From assembly GCF_025642155.1 (NCBI RefSeq), contig NZ_CP106798.1, positions 6,882,001 through 6,946,000 on the forward strand: a stretch of 64,000 nt of DNA. The letters are read 5' to 3'. The position numbers and the translations under genes were made by a program. Source of the stretch: Streptomyces sp. HUAS 15-9. Lineage in GTDB: Bacteria; Actinomycetota; Actinomycetes; Streptomycetales; Streptomycetaceae. The notes under the pieces were generated by a model, which saw only the letters and a list, made by a program, of their open reading frames with translations, ran no database searches and was not told the DNA's origin. Positions 1 through 7,384 of this stretch are shown in pieces; position 1 is the stretch's first letter; every line of letters starts with the position of its first letter.

Positions 1-739
1 CCGGTTCGCCGATCGCGCGGATTCCGCGCACGGCGACGGAGGTCAGATAGGTGCGGTCGTCACCGGACCCGGTCGCCCGCCGGGTCAGCGCGCCGAGCAG
101 CCGCTGCCCGGCAGGCGAGGCCCAGCGCGAGTACGGGTGCACCTCGACCCGGGCGATGGCGAGGCAGCTCAGGGTCAGGGCGAAGGGGAGCGCGAACCAG
201 GCGGCGACCAGATCGCGCGGCATGTCGGTCTGAGCCGGCATCAGCAGCGCGGTCGCGCCCAGGGCGGCGACGGCCACCGCGGCCAGCCGGACCTGACGGA
301 CCCCGGACGCCACGGTCGTACGCGCCCCGTCGGGCACCGCGAGCCCCGCCCGGACCAGCCCGTCGGCGATGCTGCGCACGGCGTCGGCCCCGGCCGCGGC
401 GGAGCGCACGGGCTCGATGCGGGACTGGCCCTCCGGCCCTATGGCCCCTATGACGGACCGCTCCATCTCGTCCCGGCCCCGTGGGTCCACGACGGTCGCC
501 CAGCCGGTGTGCGCGAGCAGCAGCCGGCGCTGCCGGGCCATGGAGACCATGGTGAGATCGGCGACCCGCGCGGGCCCGCCCGACAGGAACGCCGCCTCGT
601 ACAGCGTCAGGTCGTGCCCCCGGTCCGCGGTCGCACCCTCCGCGTCGACGGCCGCCAGGCGTACGGCGGCCAGGCACAGGCGCGTACACGCCGTGCCCGC
701 GACGGCCCAGGCCAGCAGCAGGAGAAGGACCCAGAACAT
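1..739 (-). CDS. TIGR04222-like membrane protein (C-terminus cut by window edge)
   Basis: The frame is open from an ATG at 739 to base 1, giving 246 residues with no stop, so the gene continues to the left. It opens with a hydrophobic N-terminal helix (MFWVLLLLLAWAVAG). A soluble region follows with the pattern LYEAAFLSGGPARVADL at about residues 50-65, which I recognise from actinobacterial TIGR04222 proteins. A second pair of membrane segments lies at about 160-205. From memory, members of this family carry Gly/Cys-rich low-complexity tails, but the tail would lie outside the window. It is third in a minus-strand unit behind the DUF692 enzyme and the DUF4142 protein, with a 96-bp gap upstream. 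Function is unknown. A membrane protein or a substrate of the DUF692 enzyme are both possible. Confidence 0.75.
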   Translation of the reverse strand, partial: MFWVLLLLLAWAVAGTACTRLCLAAVRLAAVDAEGATADRGHDLTLYEAAFLSGGPARVADLTMVSMARQRRLLLAHTGWATVVDPRGRDEMERSVIGAIGPEGQSRIEPVRSAAAGADAVRSIADGLVRAGLAVPDGARTTVASGVRQVRLAAVAVAALGATALLMPAQTDMPRDLVAAWFALPFALTLSCLAIARVEVHPYSRWASPAGQRLLGALTRRATGSGDDRTYLTSVAVRGIRAIGEP

Positions 740-835
740 GACGTTTTTCTATGCCAGGGGCCTGGGAAACGCCATGCCCTTTTCACCATCCGGACGGAGT
801 GTTGTCGGTACGTGACGTTCCGCTTCTCGGGCGGA

Positions 836-1624
836 TCAGGAGCCGTCGCCCGGCGGCGGGCTGGAGGCGGCCGGCGGAAGCGGGTACGTGGGCGAGGGCG
901 AGGAGCCGATCGGAGTCGCCGAGCCCGGCTGGACCACCGGCGGCGACGGCACGGGCGAGGCGGCGGTCGCCAAGTCCCGGGCCAGTGCGGCGAAGTCCAC
1001 GTAGCCGGTCGCCTCCAGCATCCTGATGTGATCCAGCACGGTGGTGTCGGCGTCGTCGGCGAGATCGCGGACCAGCGAGTTCTGGGTGCCGGCCCGGACC
1101 TGGGCGACGACCGAGAACACCCTGCCGTGGGCCAGCCGCAGGATGTTGGCGAACTCGCGATCGAAGTCCTGCCCCTGTGCCGTGCTCAGGGTGGTGAGCC
1201 ACTGCTTCTGCTGCTCGTTGGGCTCGTTGGGCAGCGGCAGGCCGAGCCGGGTGGCGACGATGAGGGCATGCGCGTCCAGCGACGTGTGCCCCGCCACGAG
1301 GTGTCGCCCGGCCGCCCGTACGGCCTCGGTCGTGCCCTTCGTCTCGGCCAGCTGTCCGGCGGGCAGTTCCCACAGCCCGGCCAGTCGGACCTTGGTGACG
1401 AAGTCCCGGTCCGCCTGGGACAGGGGGCCGTACTGGGTCGTCACGGTCTGGGCGTTCAGCACGTCGGCGCCGGTGCCGCCGGTACCGGCGATGCCGGTCC
1501 GGTCCGCGTACGACCAGACGGGAAACAGCAGCGCCGCCAGCGTCGCGGCCAGGCCCGTGATGATGAGCCCGAGCCCGCTGAAAATGCCTCTGCCCTTGAT
1601 CGGGGGTCGGGGTCGCGGTCGCAT
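836..1624 (-). CDS. DUF4142 domain-containing membrane-anchored protein
   Basis: The product is 262 aa. One membrane segment lies at about residues 17-40 after a basic N-terminus (MRPRPRPPIKGR), so the bulk of the protein is probably extracytoplasmic. The region at about 65-205 has the helical DUF4142 pattern, starting near LSQADRDFVTKV, with His residues in GRHLVAGH and LDAHA. DUF4142 belongs to the ferritin-like or bacterioferritin-like helical-bundle group. The last 50 residues are a Pro/Ser-rich tail. The ATG at 1624 was chosen because GGAGG lies about 6 nt upstream; a longer in-frame start exists at 1645. The gene sits between the DUF692 gene (147-bp gap) and the TIGR04222 gene on the same strand, suggesting co-expression. 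Its role is unknown. Confidence 0.8.
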   Translation of the reverse strand: MRPRPRPPIKGRGIFSGLGLIITGLAATLAALLFPVWSYADRTGIAGTGGTGADVLNAQTVTTQYGPLSQADRDFVTKVRLAGLWELPAGQLAETKGTTEAVRAAGRHLVAGHTSLDAHALIVATRLGLPLPNEPNEQQKQWLTTLSTAQGQDFDREFANILRLAHGRVFSVVAQVRAGTQNSLVRDLADDADTTVLDHIRMLEATGYVDFAALARDLATAASPVPSPPVVQPGSATPIGSSPSPTYPLPPAASSPPPGDGS

Positions 1625-1771
1625 GGTGCCTCCTGCTTGCGGCACCGCACGCCAGTGCGCTTCGGGTGGGTGCGGGTTGGCATATTACTGCGGAGTCAGT
1701 GCCAACCACCGTGCGGGCAGGGGGATATAAGGTATGCGAACCCATCAAATAGGGCGCCGGTGTTGCGGCTG

Positions 1772-3121
1772 TCACCTTCTCCGCAGCAGCACCCTCCGCG
1801 CCGCCCGGGCCGCCCGCACCACCGGCCGTCGCGACCGGGGCACCGGCCCCGACCGCTCCAGCCACCACTCCCGCAGTTCCCGCCGCACCCCCGCGTCCTC
1901 GATCCGTCCCGCGAGCAACTGCCCCGCGAAGTCCAGCGCGTCCTGTCGGTAACCACCGGCCATCGGGTGCCCGTGGGCGTAGTCGAGGAACGCCGGCCGG
2001 TACTCCGTCCCCAGAATCACCGGCAGCTCGGGCGCGATCTTCGCCACCACGGACGCCCGCTTCGCGGCCAGTGCCCGCGCCTGCACCCCCATCCGCACCC
2101 GGTCGAACCCCTCGGGCACGGGCGTCCCGGCGACCAGCGACGACAGCACCGCGGTCTGCGCGAGCGCGAGCCGCTCCCGGGTGTCGTCGTCGGCGACGAC
2201 AACGGGCGGGGTCACGGCGCGGACCCGCGACGCCGCCCCGGAAACGGAGCGTATCGCACGCCCCTCCTGCACCGCCCCGGAAACGGGGCACATCGCCCGC
2301 CCCTCCTCCACCGCCCCCCGAATCGACTCCAACTCCCGCTCCAGCTCACCGGGTTCGGGGAAGTTCTCGTCCCGCTCCAGCAGCACGCCGGGCGGCGCGA
2401 CCCGCGAGGCGAGGTCGGTCAGGATGTCGAGCACCGGCCGCGGTACGGGGTGGGCGTGGCTGTCGTGCCAGACGCCGTCGCGCTCGAAGCCGCCCGCGAC
2501 ATGCACATACGCGACGGCCTCCAGCGGCAGTTCGGCCAGCGCCTTGGCCGGGTCCTCGCCCCGGTTGACATGGTTGGTGTGCAGATTCGCCACATCGATG
2601 AGCAGCCGCACCCCGGTCCGCTCGGCCAGCTCGTACAGGAACTGCCCCTCGGTCATCTCCTCGCCGGGCCAGGAGATCAGCGCGGCTATGTTCTCGACGG
2701 CGAGCGGCACCGGCAGCGCCTCCTGGGCGATGCGCACGTTCTCGCACAGCACGTCGAGGGCGTCCCGGGTGCGGGGCAGGGGCAGCAGATGGCCCGCCTC
2801 CAGGCGCGGGGAGGCGGTCAACGGCCCGCCCGCCCGTACGAACGCGATGTGCTCGGTGACCAGCGGCGCGCCCAGCGCCGCCGCCCGCTCGGCGAGCGCG
2901 GTCAGCCGCCCCTCGTCGGGCCGGTCCGCACCGCCGAGGCCGAGCGAGACACCGTGCGGCACCACGGTCACTCCGCGCTCGCGCAGCCGCAGCAGCGACT
3001 CGGGCAGGTGTCCGGGACAGACGTTCTCCGCCACGGCCTCCACCCAGTCGATGCCGGGCATGCGCTCCACGGCGTCCGCGATCTCCGGCCGCCAGCCGAT
3101 CCCCGTTCCCAGTCGCCGCAT
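1772..3121 (-). CDS. DUF692/MNIO family multinuclear iron enzyme with fused C-terminal domain
   Basis: The 449-aa product has a TIM-barrel DUF692 domain at about residues 1-265. This is the MbnB/TglH family of multinuclear non-heme iron oxidative enzymes. The expected metal ligands are visible: His56 (VVPHG), His91 (TEHIAF), Glu143/Asn144 (AVENIA), Asp176 and His181 (LIDVANLH), His207 (YVHVAG), Asp220/His222 (HDSH) and Glu249 (LLERDENF). After a repeat-containing linker comes a helical C-terminal domain at about 305-435 ([32 protein letters not shown]), like the extra domain of SCO6045-type proteins. Known MNIO enzymes modify Cys or Asp residues of ribosomal peptides together with a partner protein. 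Here a partner-like domain may be fused. The ATG at 3121 follows a GGAGGGGGAAGG ribosome site. The substrate is unknown; the downstream TIGR04222 protein is a candidate. Confidence 0.88.
   Translation of the reverse strand: MRRLGTGIGWRPEIADAVERMPGIDWVEAVAENVCPGHLPESLLRLRERGVTVVPHGVSLGLGGADRPDEGRLTALAERAAALGAPLVTEHIAFVRAGGPLTASPRLEAGHLLPLPRTRDALDVLCENVRIAQEALPVPLAVENIAALISWPGEEMTEGQFLYELAERTGVRLLIDVANLHTNHVNRGEDPAKALAELPLEAVAYVHVAGGFERDGVWHDSHAHPVPRPVLDILTDLASRVAPPGVLLERDENFPEPGELERELESIRGAVEEGRAMCPVSGAVQEGRAIRSVSGAASRVRAVTPPVVVADDDTRERLALAQTAVLSSLVAGTPVPEGFDRVRMGVQARALAAKRASVVAKIAPELPVILGTEYRPAFLDYAHGHPMAGGYRQDALDFAGQLLAGRIEDAGVRRELREWWLERSGPVPRSRRPVVRAARAARRVLLRRR
2234..2311 (-). repeat. In-frame 39-bp tandem duplication in the DUF692 linker
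   Basis: Two adjacent 39-bp units (2234-2272 and 2273-2311) are identical at 34 of 39 positions. They encode the paired segments [13 protein letters not shown] and [13 protein letters not shown] between the iron-binding barrel and the C-terminal domain of the DUF692 protein. A third, decayed copy ([10 protein letters not shown]) follows in the protein. The duplication keeps the frame, so it lengthens a linker rather than breaking the gene. Confidence 0.85.
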
Positions 3122-3207
3122 GGTCCTTCCCCCTCCTTCGCGTGACGGGGGTATCACCCCGGCGCCCGGCCCCGAACCCCGCCGCCCGCACCTTCAGAGC
3201 AACATTT

Positions 3208-3271
3208 GAGGTTCACGGCAGAGCGGGATGTGAGGTTCGCGGCAGAGCGGGATCCGAGGTTCGCGGCCCGG
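3208..3271. repeat. 24-bp tandem repeat (about 2.7 copies) upstream of the DUF692 gene
   Basis: Units at 3208-3231 and 3232-3255 begin GAGGTTC(A/G)CGGCAGAGCGGG and differ at three positions. A partial third unit (3256-3271) begins GAGGTTCGCGGC. The array lies in the 169-bp gap between the DUF692 start (3121) and the stop of the PTH2 gene (3291). It could be in the promoter or 5' leader of the DUF692 operon, or be a neutral duplication. Confidence 0.8.
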
Positions 3272-3290
3272 AACCCGGCCCGCACCCGGC

Positions 3291-4049
3291 CTACCCGGGC
3301 ACGCCCCGCGAGTCCACCGGATCCCGCCGCAGCGCCGGATGATCGGCGACCACGGTGCAGGAACCCGGCGCGATCTCCGTGAAGCCCGCGTCCCGTACCA
3401 ACGGCAGCCCGCTGTCCGTCAGCCGGGGCCACTCGGCCGGGTCCGCGGTGCGTACCGACAGCGGGAAACCCGTGTCGCGCCAGGCCGCGCGGTCCTCGTC
3501 GGACAGCTCCCACCAGGCGAGTTGGGCGCCGTGTCCGACCTGGGCCATCGCCTTTCCGGCCGACATGTCGAGTTCGGGATTCATCCAGAGCACGGGCCGC
3601 GCACGGTCGGGTCCGGCCGGCGGCTCCGGGTCGTCGAGGTCGGTGCCCGACACCTGCAGCTTGGCCAGGTCCTTGGGCCAGCCGTCCAGCGGGACGGGTG
3701 GGAAGACCCGTATCTGCGCCGACTCGCCGGTCACCGTGATCCCGGGCAGTGCCTCCGCGCGCCGCCACTCCGCGCCACGGGCCCGCCGTACGACCTTGCG
3801 GATCCGGGCGTCCTGCCAGTCCCGTACGGCCTCGGCCCACTCGCCGTCACCCAGCGCCCGCTCGTCGGCGAGCAGCGTCAGCACGGAACGCGCGGCGGTC
3901 TCCAGCGCATCTGTACGGGCGGGCGGCGCACCGCGTTCGATGCGCACCACCAGCGGCAGCACGAACTGCGGCGCCTCGTCACGCGCACTGCGCTCGGACC
4001 GGAAGGGACTGTCACCGGGGGATGTCGAAACGTGGCTCACAACAGCCAA
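3291..4049 (-). CDS. PTH2-type peptidyl-tRNA hydrolase family protein
   Basis: The product is 252 aa. The C-terminal half at about residues 150-245 carries the Pth2 core: VLWMNPELDMSAGKAMAQVGHGAQLA, then PLSVRTADP and the strand TCTVVADHPALRR-like end. The conserved Lys and His of the Pth2 site fall in GKAMAQVGHG. Pth2 enzymes release peptides from prematurely dissociated peptidyl-tRNA in the cytoplasm. The N-terminal 140 residues are an actinobacterial extension containing a basic stretch (RKVVRRARGAEWRR). The gene is divergent from the ABC transporter at 4076 with only 26 bp between the start codons. It is probably single-gene. Confidence 0.85.
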   Translation of the reverse strand: MAVVSHVSTSPGDSPFRSERSARDEAPQFVLPLVVRIERGAPPARTDALETAARSVLTLLADERALGDGEWAEAVRDWQDARIRKVVRRARGAEWRRAEALPGITVTGESAQIRVFPPVPLDGWPKDLAKLQVSGTDLDDPEPPAGPDRARPVLWMNPELDMSAGKAMAQVGHGAQLAWWELSDEDRAAWRDTGFPLSVRTADPAEWPRLTDSGLPLVRDAGFTEIAPGSCTVVADHPALRRDPVDSRGVPG

Positions 4050-4075
4050 CCCTAAAGCCGGACCAGAATAGCCCC

Positions 4076-4957
4076 ATGCGACGTGATCTTCGGCTGGCCC
4101 GCGTAGGCCGCCGCTACGGCATACGCGGCCCCTGGGTGTTACGAGGCATCGACCTCACCGTCACGCCCGGCTCGCTCATCCGCGTGGAAGGAGCCAACGG
4201 CAGCGGCAAGTCCACCCTCCTGCGCATTCTCGCCGGGCTGGACGCGCCCACGGAGGGCCGTATCACCGGCCGCCCCCGCACGGCGTACGTCCCCGAGCGG
4301 TTCCCCTCGGCGCTCCCCTTCACCGCCGCCGGCTATCTCACCCACCTCGGCACGGTCCACGGCCTGTCCCGCCGGACGGCGGCCGGCGCCGCCGTCGCAT
4401 GGCTGGACCGCTTCGGCGCCGCCGCCCATGCCGACACACCGATGGCCCAGCTGTCCAAGGGCAGCAGCCAGAAGGTCGCGGTGGCCCAGGCCCTGCTCGC
4501 GGAGCCCGAGTTGCTCGTGCTGGACGAGGCCTGGACGGGACTGGACGCCGCGGCCCGGGCGGAACTGGAGCGGGCGGTCGCCGAGCGCACGGCCGCCGGA
4601 TGTGCCGTCGTGTTCGTCGACCACGACCCGCGCCGCCTGGCCGGGGCGCCCGACGAGACGTACGTGGTCACCGACGGCACCCTCGACCGCCGTACCGGGA
4701 ACGAGAGTTCACCGGCCGGCCGGCACGCCGTGGTCATCGCGCAGGGCCCGTCGGGCGGACAACTGCCCCCCGACGCCGCGCGGACGGTCACCTCGGCCGA
4801 GGAGACCGCGCCCCGCACCCACCGGCTCACCGTCCCCGAGTCCCACTCCGACGTCCTGCTCCGTGCCCTGCTGACGGCCCGCCCGCCCTGGCACGTGGTG
4901 AGCGTGAGCCCCGGTACACCCCCCGAGACGCCGCCCGATCCCGAAAGCCGCTCATGA
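4076..4957 (+). CDS. ABC transporter ATP-binding protein
   Basis: The product is 293 aa. The nucleotide-binding domain at about residues 5-205 shows Walker A (GANGSGKST), a signature region LSKGSSQK, which departs from the usual LSGGQ, Walker B (LLVLDEAW), and the switch His (VFVDHDP). An unusual C-terminal extension of about 90 residues follows. It is likely a regulatory or dimerisation part rather than a second NBD. The stop overlaps the start of the permease gene (ATGA at 4954-4957), so the two are almost certainly co-translated. The pair resembles small actinobacterial exporters. The substrate cannot be read from the sequence. Confidence 0.9.
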   Translation: MRRDLRLARVGRRYGIRGPWVLRGIDLTVTPGSLIRVEGANGSGKSTLLRILAGLDAPTEGRITGRPRTAYVPERFPSALPFTAAGYLTHLGTVHGLSRRTAAGAAVAWLDRFGAAAHADTPMAQLSKGSSQKVAVAQALLAEPELLVLDEAWTGLDAAARAELERAVAERTAAGCAVVFVDHDPRRLAGAPDETYVVTDGTLDRRTGNESSPAGRHAVVIAQGPSGGQLPPDAARTVTSAEETAPRTHRLTVPESHSDVLLRALLTARPPWHVVSVSPGTPPETPPDPESRS

Positions 4958-5625
4958 CCGCACTCCTGCGTTACCAGGCCGCACTCCTCGTACGCTCCCA
5001 GCGCTGGCTGCCACCCGTCGTCCTGTACGCGGCCTTCCTCGCCGTCGGCGTGCAGAGCGGCCAGCCGGTGCTCGACTCGCTCGGCTACACGGCCGCTGCA
5101 TTGCTGCCGGTCGCCGCCTGGCTGGTGCGGATCTGTGTCACCAACGAGCCGCCCGCGGCCCGCGCCTGTGTCGCCGCCGCGGCCGGACCGGCCAGGGCCC
5201 ACCTCGCCTGCCTTTTGGCGGCTCTCCTCGCGTCGGCGGCGCTCGGCACCGTGGCGACCCTGGCCGTGACGCTGATCAGCGACCCGGCGGCCAACGGCCA
5301 TCGCGCCCACGTCCCACGCTTCGAGGCGGGCGCGGCCGGGCTGCTGGCCGCGCTCTCCTGTGCGCTGCTGGGGACGGCCGTCGGCGCGCTCACCAACTGG
5401 CCGCTGCTGCGCTCGCCCGGCCGGGCGGTGCCCGCGATGCTGCTGGCCGCGCTGCTGTCGGTGGTCGTCGCGGGCTCACCGGCGCAGGCGGCGGTGAACG
5501 GGCTGGTCACCGGCTCGCAGTCGGGCCGGGTCCCGGTGCCGCTGCTGCCGCTGGCCGCGGCGGCCCTGCTGACCGCCGCGGCCTTCGCCGTGGCCTGCGC
5601 GCTCACCCGTCGCCGGTCACCCTGA
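4954..5625 (+). CDS. ABC transporter membrane subunit (small permease)
   Basis: The 223-aa product is strongly hydrophobic, with about five to six membrane helices (for example WLPPVVLYAAFLAVGV, LACLLAALLASAALGTVA, LLLAALLSVVVAG, LLPLAAAALLTAAAFAVA). It is translationally coupled to the ATPase by an ATGA overlap. No recognised permease motif is present beyond the membrane profile, so the subunit assignment rests on the coupling. Its last codons overlap the convergent zinc-ribbon gene by 23 bp. Confidence 0.85.
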   Translation: MTALLRYQAALLVRSQRWLPPVVLYAAFLAVGVQSGQPVLDSLGYTAAALLPVAAWLVRICVTNEPPAARACVAAAAGPARAHLACLLAALLASAALGTVATLAVTLISDPAANGHRAHVPRFEAGAAGLLAALSCALLGTAVGALTNWPLLRSPGRAVPAMLLAALLSVVVAGSPAQAAVNGLVTGSQSGRVPVPLLPLAAAALLTAAAFAVACALTRRRSP

Positions 5626-5839
5626 GCAGGCCGTGCGCTGCGCCTCCGGCCTCCCCCGAGTTCTCGACTTCGCTCGAACAGGGGGGACCCCCCATGCAGA
5701 CCGGGCACAGCGTGGTGCCCCTGTACGACGCGGGGTACTCCGTCGGCTTCCGGCACAGCACGCACTCCGCGTACGGCGGCTCGTCCGCGGGCTGCGACTC
5801 GGTGGTGTCGATGATCGTGCAGTAGTCCTCGTCGCTCAT
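5603..5839 (-). CDS. Small zinc-ribbon-like protein with a repeat-derived C-terminus
   Basis: The 78-aa product has two CxxC knuckles, CVLCRKPTEY and LCPVC, that form a probable zinc ribbon at residues 27-49. After the second knuckle, residues 50-67 (MGGPPCSSEVENSGEAGG) are encoded entirely by a dispersed inverted-repeat element at 5651-5695. The natural C-terminus therefore appears to have been replaced. Translation runs through the repeat to a stop that overlaps the convergent permease gene. The function of this short actinobacterial family is unknown. Confidence 0.75.
   Translation of the reverse strand: MSDEDYCTIIDTTESQPADEPPYAECVLCRKPTEYPASYRGTTLCPVCMGGPPCSSEVENSGEAGGAAHGLLRVTGDG
5651..5695 (-). 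repeat. Dispersed inverted-repeat element, copy 1
   Basis: This ~45-bp element reads, on the minus strand, ATGGGGGGTCCCCCC, then TGTTCGAGCGAAGTCGAGAA, then CTCGGGGGAG. The outer parts pair (G-run/C-run and the GGGGG end), and the centre TTCGAGCGAAGTCGAGAA is itself imperfectly palindromic. A second copy at 21632-21676 is about 90% identical. I know this sequence type as a REP/MITE-like element scattered through Streptomyces genomes. This copy is inside the 3' end of the zinc-ribbon gene. Confidence 0.85.
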
Positions 5840-5857
5840 CTCTTCAGGGTAGGCCGG

Positions 5858-6706
5858 TCAGCGGTGGCCGCCGGTCTCCCCGATCAGCTCGGACACCTTC
5901 ACGAACCGGAAGCCCCGCTTGCGCAGTTCCGGTACGACCGTGCGCACCACCTGCTCCGTCGTCGGGGCGGCGCTGCGGGTGCAGTGCATCACGACGACCG
6001 AGCCGGGCTTCACCCCGTCCAGCACCTGCCGGGTGACGGCGTCGGCGTCCGTCGCGAACGCGTCCCCGCTCACCACGTCCCACTGCACCGCGGTGACGCC
6101 GAGGCCGCTCAGCGCGCGCAGCGCCTTCTGGTCGTAGCAGCCGCCGGGGAAACGGAAGTACGGCATCGGGTGCGGCACACCGGCCTTGCGGATCGCGGTG
6201 TACGCCCGCTCCACGTCCGTGCGCATCCTGTCGTCGCCGACGGTCGGCAGGCCGTAGCAGTCGCCGGTGAAGGCGTAGTGGCTGTAGGAGTGGTTGGCGA
6301 CCTCGAACAGCGGGTCGTTGCCGAGGGAGCGGGCCTCGGCCGGGTACTGGTCGGCCCACCGGCCCGTCATGAAGACGGTGGCCGGGACCTTCAGATTGCG
6401 CAGCGTGGCGATGAGCGCCGGATTGTCGAAGTGCTCGCCCGCGGCCGCTCGCGGGCCCTGGTCGGCGGTCATGTCGGCGTCGAAGGTGAGGGCGACGGTC
6501 TTGCCCTGTGTGCGCGGGCCGTTCGTGAAGACCGGGGTGAGGCCGCCCGGGCCCGGGACGAGGATGGGCGGTCGTGAGGGGGAAGCGGATGCGGAGGGCG
6601 GGCTGGGGGCCTGGTGGGCGGCGTGCGGGGCACTCGTGGTGCCGCAGGCGGCGAGGGCGGCGCCCACGGCGCAGAGGGCGGTGACACGGCGTACAAGAGT
6701 GAACAC
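5858..6706 (-). CDS. Polysaccharide deacetylase (NodB-type) lipoprotein
   Basis: The 282-aa product begins with a lipoprotein signal peptide whose lipobox is LAAC at about residues 17-20. A Ser/Pro-rich spacer and a NodB domain at about 65-270 follow. Visible motifs are TFDADMT (motif 1, metal-binding Asp), VANHSYSH (motif 2, His ligands), YFRFPGG (motif 3) and SVVVMHC (His near the C-terminus). NodB enzymes remove N- or O-acetyl groups from cell-wall or exopolysaccharides. This one would act on the outer membrane face. It stands alone between the zinc-ribbon gene (18 bp) and the YbhB-like gene on the same strand. Confidence 0.88.
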   Translation of the reverse strand: MFTLVRRVTALCAVGAALAACGTTSAPHAAHQAPSPPSASASPSRPPILVPGPGGLTPVFTNGPRTQGKTVALTFDADMTADQGPRAAAGEHFDNPALIATLRNLKVPATVFMTGRWADQYPAEARSLGNDPLFEVANHSYSHYAFTGDCYGLPTVGDDRMRTDVERAYTAIRKAGVPHPMPYFRFPGGCYDQKALRALSGLGVTAVQWDVVSGDAFATDADAVTRQVLDGVKPGSVVVMHCTRSAAPTTEQVVRTVVPELRKRGFRFVKVSELIGETGGHR

Positions 6707-6810
6707 CGTATGAAGATATGATCGTAAATATGCTCATCCGATCGACGCGCCCTGTCGGTCGTACGGGAGTCACCCGCCTGGCCGCGCCCCCGGCCGCCCG
6801 CCCCGGCCGG

Positions 6811-7374
6811 TCAGCGGCCGTAGCGGCCCGTCAGGGTGCCGGTGGCGAGGGCGTGGCCGTTCAGGGCGCGCCGGACGTCGTCGGGTGAGACGTCGGCGGC
6901 GAGGTCCAGGCGCCGGTCGGCGGCGTAGACCGTGAACACGTAGTGGTGCGGGCTGTCGCCCTTGGGCGGGCAGGGGCCGCCGTAGCCCGTCCTGCGGAAG
7001 CCGTTGCGGCCCTGTGTCGCGCCCTGGGGCGCCTGCCCGGCGGCCAGCTCCGTGGTCCGCGGGCCGATGTTCCACACCAGCCAGTGCGTGAACGTGCCGT
7101 GCGGGGCGTCGGGGTCCTCCACCACGAGGACCAGTCCGGTGGTGTCCGCGGGTACGCCGGAGAAGGCGAGCGGCGGCGACACGTCCTCGCCGTCGCAGGT
7201 GTGACGGCGAGGGATCGTGCCGCCCTCGGCGAACGCGGAGCTCGTCACCGTGAGGCGGTGCGAGGCGGTGGGGGTGGGGGCCGGGCTGGGGGCGGACGAG
7301 TCGCCCGTGCCGCTCCCGCAGCCCTGGACCAGGCCCATGGCGGCCACCAACACGATCAGGAAGCTCCGGCGCAT
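6811..7374 (-). CDS. YbhB/YbcL (PEBP, Raf kinase inhibitor-like) lipoprotein
   Basis: The 187-aa product has an N-terminal lipoprotein signal (LVQGC at about residues 15-19) and a PEBP fold at about 45-187. The anion-pocket motifs are TCDGEDVSPPL, VVEDPDAPHGTFTHW and GYGGPCPP. Bacterial YbhB-like proteins have no settled reaction; small-ligand or phospholipid head-group binding is the usual suggestion. It lies 10 bp downstream of the slipin gene on the same strand, so both are probably on one transcript. Confidence 0.88.
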   Translation of the reverse strand: MRRSFLIVLVAAMGLVQGCGSGTGDSSAPSPAPTPTASHRLTVTSSAFAEGGTIPRRHTCDGEDVSPPLAFSGVPADTTGLVLVVEDPDAPHGTFTHWLVWNIGPRTTELAAGQAPQGATQGRNGFRRTGYGGPCPPKGDSPHHYVFTVYAADRRLDLAADVSPDDVRRALNGHALATGTLTGRYGR

Positions 7375-7384
7375 GCCCGGAACG

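Noticed and set aside
137..3145. A 1002-codon open frame on the plus strand
   Set aside because: It runs antisense to the TIGR04222, DUF4142 and DUF692 genes. Its product is Arg/Gly/Pro-rich with no domain, as expected of antisense frames in GC-rich DNA.
3142..3342. Small plus-strand gene over the 24-bp repeat array
   Set aside because: There is no ribosome site, the repeat-driven composition is low-complexity, and the frame overlaps the end of the PTH2 gene antisense.
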